Source: Corallococcus interemptor
Lineage (GTDB): Bacteria > Myxococcota > Myxococcia > Myxococcales > Myxococcaceae
Assembly: GCF_003668875.1 (NCBI RefSeq)
Contig: NZ_RAWM01000019.1
Span: forward strand, 1 to 64,000
Direction of reading: 5' to 3'
DNA: 64,000 nt
Positions within the stretch are counted from its first letter, which is position 1; each line of letters begins with the position of its first letter. The notes beneath the pieces were generated by a model. It made no database searches and was not told where the DNA came from. It worked only from the letters and a program-made list of their open reading frames with translations. A program made the translations under genes and the position numbers. Below are positions 61,005-64,000 of the stretch, one piece after another.

Positions 61005-62484
61005 CCGGGCGGAGGCGGGGCACGAAGCGCTCCACCACCTGGGCCACGGTGCGCGTGGTGGCGGCGCCGGGTTCGTTCACCCGGGCCGCGAGGAAGGCGG
61101 CCCCCAGCCGGGCCACCGACGACACGACGAAGAGCACGTGCAGGTTCACCCACAGGTGGCCGCCCAGCATGAACTGCTGGGGCACCTGGGCCGCCAGCGC
61201 TCCGCCCAGGGCCGCCGCCGCCGCGTAGGCCAGCCCGCCCGCGGTGGCGAACGCCGCCAGGTAGAAGGGCCGGCCGTGGCGCGGCGCCACCGTGAGGGGC
61301 AGCGCGAAGATGGCCAGGCCGTGGCCGCTCCACAGCGAGCCCGCCAGGAGCACGTCGAAGAGCAGCGGCCAGAGCGTCCCCGCCGAGGGCAGCAGCCACA
61401 GCATGGGGATGGCGCTGATGCCCAGCGAGCAGAGCATCAGCACCGGCTGTGCGCCCAGCCTGTCGATGGCGCGGCCCCACAGGGGCGCCGTCAGCACGCG
61501 CACGCCCGCCACCGCCGCCGCGTGCAGGGCCATGATGACGAAGGTCATCTTGAGGTTCTGCAGGCTGTGCAGCGCGAAGAAGGGCGCGGACACGCCCACC
61601 GCCGCGTTCCACGCCACCTGGTACAGGAGCACCCGCCGGGCGCCGTCGTCCTTCCAGGGCAGGAGCGCCGCCTTGAGCTCCAGCTTCGGAGAGGTGCCCG
61701 GGGGCGCCGGGTCATGCTGCGCGGCCATCATCAGCGTGGTGACGACGCCCATGACGCACGCGGCGAGCGCCAGCACGGGCAGGGCCAGCCCCACGCCCGC
61801 GCCGCCCTTGAGGCGGTCCATCAGCAGGCCCGCGGTGAGCGACGCGGCGGTGCCCATCAGCGTGGTGAGCGCGGTGCGCTTGCCGAAGAAGCGGCCCCGC
61901 ACGGCGCCGGGGACCAGCTCCCCCATCCACGCCACCCACGCGTTGTTGCCCACCACGGCCAGCAGCGCGGACGCCCCGGCCACGGCGAGCAGCAGGTGCT
62001 GCTGGGATTCGAAGGACAGGCCCAGCCAGGGCAGGACGGCCAGGGGCAGCAGGGCGAGCCGGGACAGGCACACCGCCGTCAGCGCCACCCGCCGGTGGCC
62101 GAAGCAGAGGGTGAGCCACGCGGCGGGGAACTGCACGAACTGCGCGAAGAAGGGCAGCGCCGTCATCACGCCGACGAGGAAGGGCCCCAGCTTCAGCGCG
62201 ATGGCCCACGCGGTGAGCACGGTGGGGCCCGCGCACGCGGTGAACACCTCCGCGAACATGCCCTCCACGATGGACACCCGCAGGGACGCCCTCAGGCGCT
62301 TGTGCAGGGGCGGGCCCCGGTGGCCGTCCGGCGGCGGGGGGGCCCCCAGGAGGGGCGCGGACGAGCCGGGCAGCGAGGCGCCAGGGCGGAAGAGGGGGAC
62401 GCCGGTGGCGAGGGACGCGAAGCTCTGGACGAGGCGGCGGCGGAAGGCGGCGGACACGGTGATTCGTGTCCCATGGCCTCGCAT
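60952..62484 (-). CDS. MFS transporter, putative
   Basis: 510 residues with a long cytoplasmic N-terminus (about 75 residues) and about 12 membrane helices, including AVRGRFFGKRTALTTLMG after helix 4 and RAIDRLGAQPVLMLCSLG after helix 8, MFS-type loops. The substrate is unknown. The C-terminal ~30 residues (Arg/Pro/Ser/Ala-rich) are antisense to the chemoreceptor 3' end, so the annotated stop may overstate the needed protein. ATG 62484 has GAGAGG just upstream. Confidence 0.8.
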   Translation of the reverse strand: MRGHGTRITVSAAFRRRLVQSFASLATGVPLFRPGASLPGSSAPLLGAPPPPDGHRGPPLHKRLRASLRVSIVEGMFAEVFTACAGPTVLTAWAIALKLGPFLVGVMTALPFFAQFVQFPAAWLTLCFGHRRVALTAVCLSRLALLPLAVLPWLGLSFESQQHLLLAVAGASALLAVVGNNAWVAWMGELVPGAVRGRFFGKRTALTTLMGTAASLTAGLLMDRLKGGAGVGLALPVLALAACVMGVVTTLMMAAQHDPAPPGTSPKLELKAALLPWKDDGARRVLLYQVAWNAAVGVSAPFFALHSLQNLKMTFVIMALHAAAVAGVRVLTAPLWGRAIDRLGAQPVLMLCSLGISAIPMLWLLPSAGTLWPLLFDVLLAGSLWSGHGLAIFALPLTVAPRHGRPFYLAAFATAGGLAYAAAAALGGALAAQVPQQFMLGGHLWVNLHVLFVVSSVARLGAAFLAARVNEPGAATTRTVAQVVERFVPRLRPATAGSRAPSPPRAPTGA

Positions 62485-62650
62485 TCCCTCTCAATCGGAC
62501 CTCCAAGGACTCGCCCGGGCCCGGCCGGACACCAACCGGGCTTATCCACCGCTTTCCACCTGCTGTCCGCCCGCCTGGTGGGCAGAAGGGATTCAGGTGC
62601 AGTTCACGCGGTCTTGAACTATATGAACGGCCCGGAAGGAGACCGCGCAC

Positions 62651-63649
62651 ATGGATGTCGCTCACGAGCTGACGGAGTTTCTGGGGCAGGTGGAGCAACG
62701 TCTGACCGACTTGCTCGCGGATGGCGACGTCGGTCCGGACGTGAAGGGCGACACGCTGATGGATGCGGCGCGTCACCTGTGCCTGGGCGCTGGAGGCAAG
62801 CGGGCGCGGCCCATGCTCGTCCGGCTGTTTGGCGGCGTGGTGGGAGTGCCGGCCGCCCGGCTGGTGGACGTGGGCGTGGCGGCGGAGATGATCCACTCGG
62901 CCAGCCTGCTGCATGACGACGTGGTGGACGCGGGCATGTTCCGCCGGGGCCGCCCGACGGTGAACGCGCGCTGGGGCAACATCGTCGCGGTGATGAGCGG
63001 CGACCTCATCCTGTCCACGGCGCTGTCGCGGCTGTCGGAGCTGGACGCGCGGCTGGTGCAGAGCGGCCTGTCCATCGTCACGGAGATGACCCGCGCGGCC
63101 ATCGCGGAGGTGGAGGCGCGCGGGGACCTGAACCTGCCGCTCACGCGGCTGCGCTACATCGCCGAGGGCAAGACGGGCTCGCTGTTCGGCTGGTGCGGCA
63201 AGGCGGCCGCGACGCTGGCGGATCAGCCGGAGGCGCGGGAGCGCTTCGACGCCTTTGGCCGGCACCTGGGCGTGGCGTTCCAGATCGCCGACGACATTCG
63301 CGACATCCTGGGCACGGACGTGGGCAAGCCCCGGTACGCGGACGTGCACTCGCGCACGCCGTCGCTGCCCATCCTGCTGGCGGTGTCGCGCGACGAGTCC
63401 CTGCGCCGCAAGCTCAAGGACGCGTGGGCGTTCTCCGTCATCACCCCGGAGCGCACCCGGGAGATTGGCGCCGCCATCGAGGCCACCGGCGCGGTGGAGG
63501 CGTCCATGGAGCGGATGAACGCGGAGATTGGCGCGGCGCTCGACCGCCTGGGGCCCTTCGCCAACGACGCCGCGGGCGCGGAGTTGATGAGCTGGGCGCA
63601 CCGGCTGTCCGCGGGCATCGCGGAACAGGTGAAGGGACGCGCTGCGTGA
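62651..63649 (+). CDS. Polyprenyl synthetase (trans-isoprenyl diphosphate synthase)
   Basis: 332 residues with both Asp-rich motifs: LLHDDVVDAG (first, DDxxD, about 97-106) and QIADDIRDI (second), plus GGKRARPML and the GKTGSLFGW segment. It condenses isopentenyl diphosphate with an allylic diphosphate; residues before the first motif are small or medium, so chain length (octaprenyl, geranylgeranyl or other) cannot be fixed here. AAGGAG precedes the ATG. Coupled by a 4-bp overlap to the downstream regulator. Confidence 0.92.
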   Translation: MDVAHELTEFLGQVEQRLTDLLADGDVGPDVKGDTLMDAARHLCLGAGGKRARPMLVRLFGGVVGVPAARLVDVGVAAEMIHSASLLHDDVVDAGMFRRGRPTVNARWGNIVAVMSGDLILSTALSRLSELDARLVQSGLSIVTEMTRAAIAEVEARGDLNLPLTRLRYIAEGKTGSLFGWCGKAAATLADQPEARERFDAFGRHLGVAFQIADDIRDILGTDVGKPRYADVHSRTPSLPILLAVSRDESLRRKLKDAWAFSVITPERTREIGAAIEATGAVEASMERMNAEIGAALDRLGPFANDAAGAELMSWAHRLSAGIAEQVKGRAA

Positions 63650-64000
63650 AGGGCTACCTGTGGACAGGGGGGGATCCCGGGAGCCACAAGCCCGTCGCGC
63701 CGCCGGAGCACGGAAGGCTGGCGCCATGGGAAGCCATCGCGGTGGAGGCGGTGGGCAACGTCATCGAGTTCTGGGGCTTCAAGCGCAACCAGGGCCGGGT
63801 GTGGGGCCTGCTCTACCTGCGCGGTGAACCCCTGACCGCGGGCGAGATTGAGCGCGAGCTGGACCTGTCCAAGGGCGGCGTGTCCATGCTGCTGCGCGAC
63901 CTGGAGCACTGGGGCGTCATCCAGCGGGTGCGCGTGCCGCAGGACACGGTGTGGCGCTACGCGGCGGAGACGGACCTGGTGCGGATGGTGACGCACGTGG
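63646..64000 (+). CDS. GbsR/MarR-family transcriptional regulator (5' part)
   Basis: The visible 118 residues begin KGYLWTGGDPGSHKPV and contain a winged-helix domain (RVWGLLYLRGEPLTAGEIERELDLSKGGVSMLLRDLEHWGVIQRV), typical of GbsR-like MarR regulators, which control osmoprotectant and other operons. GTG 63646 overlaps the polyprenyl synthetase stop (GTGA), so the two are co-translated. The gene continues past the window end, so ligand-sensing parts are not seen. Confidence 0.82.
   Translation, partial: MKGYLWTGGDPGSHKPVAPPEHGRLAPWEAIAVEAVGNVIEFWGFKRNQGRVWGLLYLRGEPLTAGEIERELDLSKGGVSMLLRDLEHWGVIQRVRVPQDTVWRYAAETDLVRMVTHV

Noticed and set aside
1-64000. CRISPR arrays, tRNA or rRNA genes
   Set aside because: No evenly spaced repeats, no cloverleaf-like stretch and no rRNA-like conserved blocks were noticed on reading; short tRNA genes could still be missed without a covariance search.

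Overview
The window is very GC-rich, has frequent GTG and TTG starts, and carries several myxobacterial hallmarks: a complete myxochelin siderophore locus, a DUF2380-type lipoprotein toxin cassette, and a CorE-type metal-sensing sigma factor with a cysteine-rich tail. It is best read as a chromosomal segment from a Myxococcaceae member (Corallococcus/Myxococcus-like). No rRNA, tRNA or CRISPR array was recognised. Almost all bases are coding; no gene-free gap exceeds about 300 bases.

Layout. 0-1.2 kb: the 3' end of an IS3-family transposase abuts and truncates a CapA-like gene, followed by a small FmdB zinc-ribbon gene. 1.4-2.5 kb: an unknown proline-rich, probably propeller-like protein. 2.5-6.8 kb (minus): a four-gene MacAB/Lol-type ABC exporter operon. 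7-8.8 kb: a NodB-type polysaccharide deacetylase and a YCII/DGPF-domain protein. 8.9-10.9 kb (minus): a lipoprotein toxin and its probable immunity gene, with lower GC than the surroundings. 11-20.2 kb: the most interesting block, with a classical AAA+ ATPase, then a P-loop ATPase and an adenosine-deaminase-superfamily protein overlapping by 4 bp. These last two match the RdrA/RdrB architecture of RADAR anti-phage systems. A four-helix membrane protein is encoded convergently right after them.

20.3-22.4 kb: a secreted M19-like dipeptidase ending at a strong, symmetrical terminator. 22.4-39.5 kb (minus): the myxochelin region. mxcK-mxcL (MFS exporter, aminotransferase), mxcC-D-E-F-G plus a class II DAHP synthase (2,3-dihydroxybenzoate supply, NRPS assembly and reductive release), mxcH (TonB-dependent receptor carrying its own TonB-like domain) and mxcI (lipoprotein). 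Three Fur-box-like operators precede mxcK, mxcC and mxcH, so the region probably forms three iron-repressed transcripts that make, export and take up the siderophore.

39.6-43.3 kb: a fused dihydroxyacetone kinase (DhaK-DhaL) and two bacterial-PH-domain membrane proteins. 43.4-54.3 kb (minus): two heavy-metal blocks. One encodes a TolC-like lipoprotein, a multicopper oxidase and a VOC protein. The other encodes a cysteine-rich secreted peptide, a TolC/adaptor/HME-RND tripartite pump, a CorE-like sigma factor and a CzcN-like methyltransferase; chained overlaps indicate co-transcription of most of these. 54.3-64 kb: a peptidoglycan amidase, an ornithine-cyclodeaminase-like enzyme, a response-regulator/histidine-kinase hybrid, a dienelactone-hydrolase-like protein lacking its nucleophile, a chemoreceptor, an MFS protein, a polyprenyl synthetase, and the start of a GbsR/MarR-type regulator cut by the window end.
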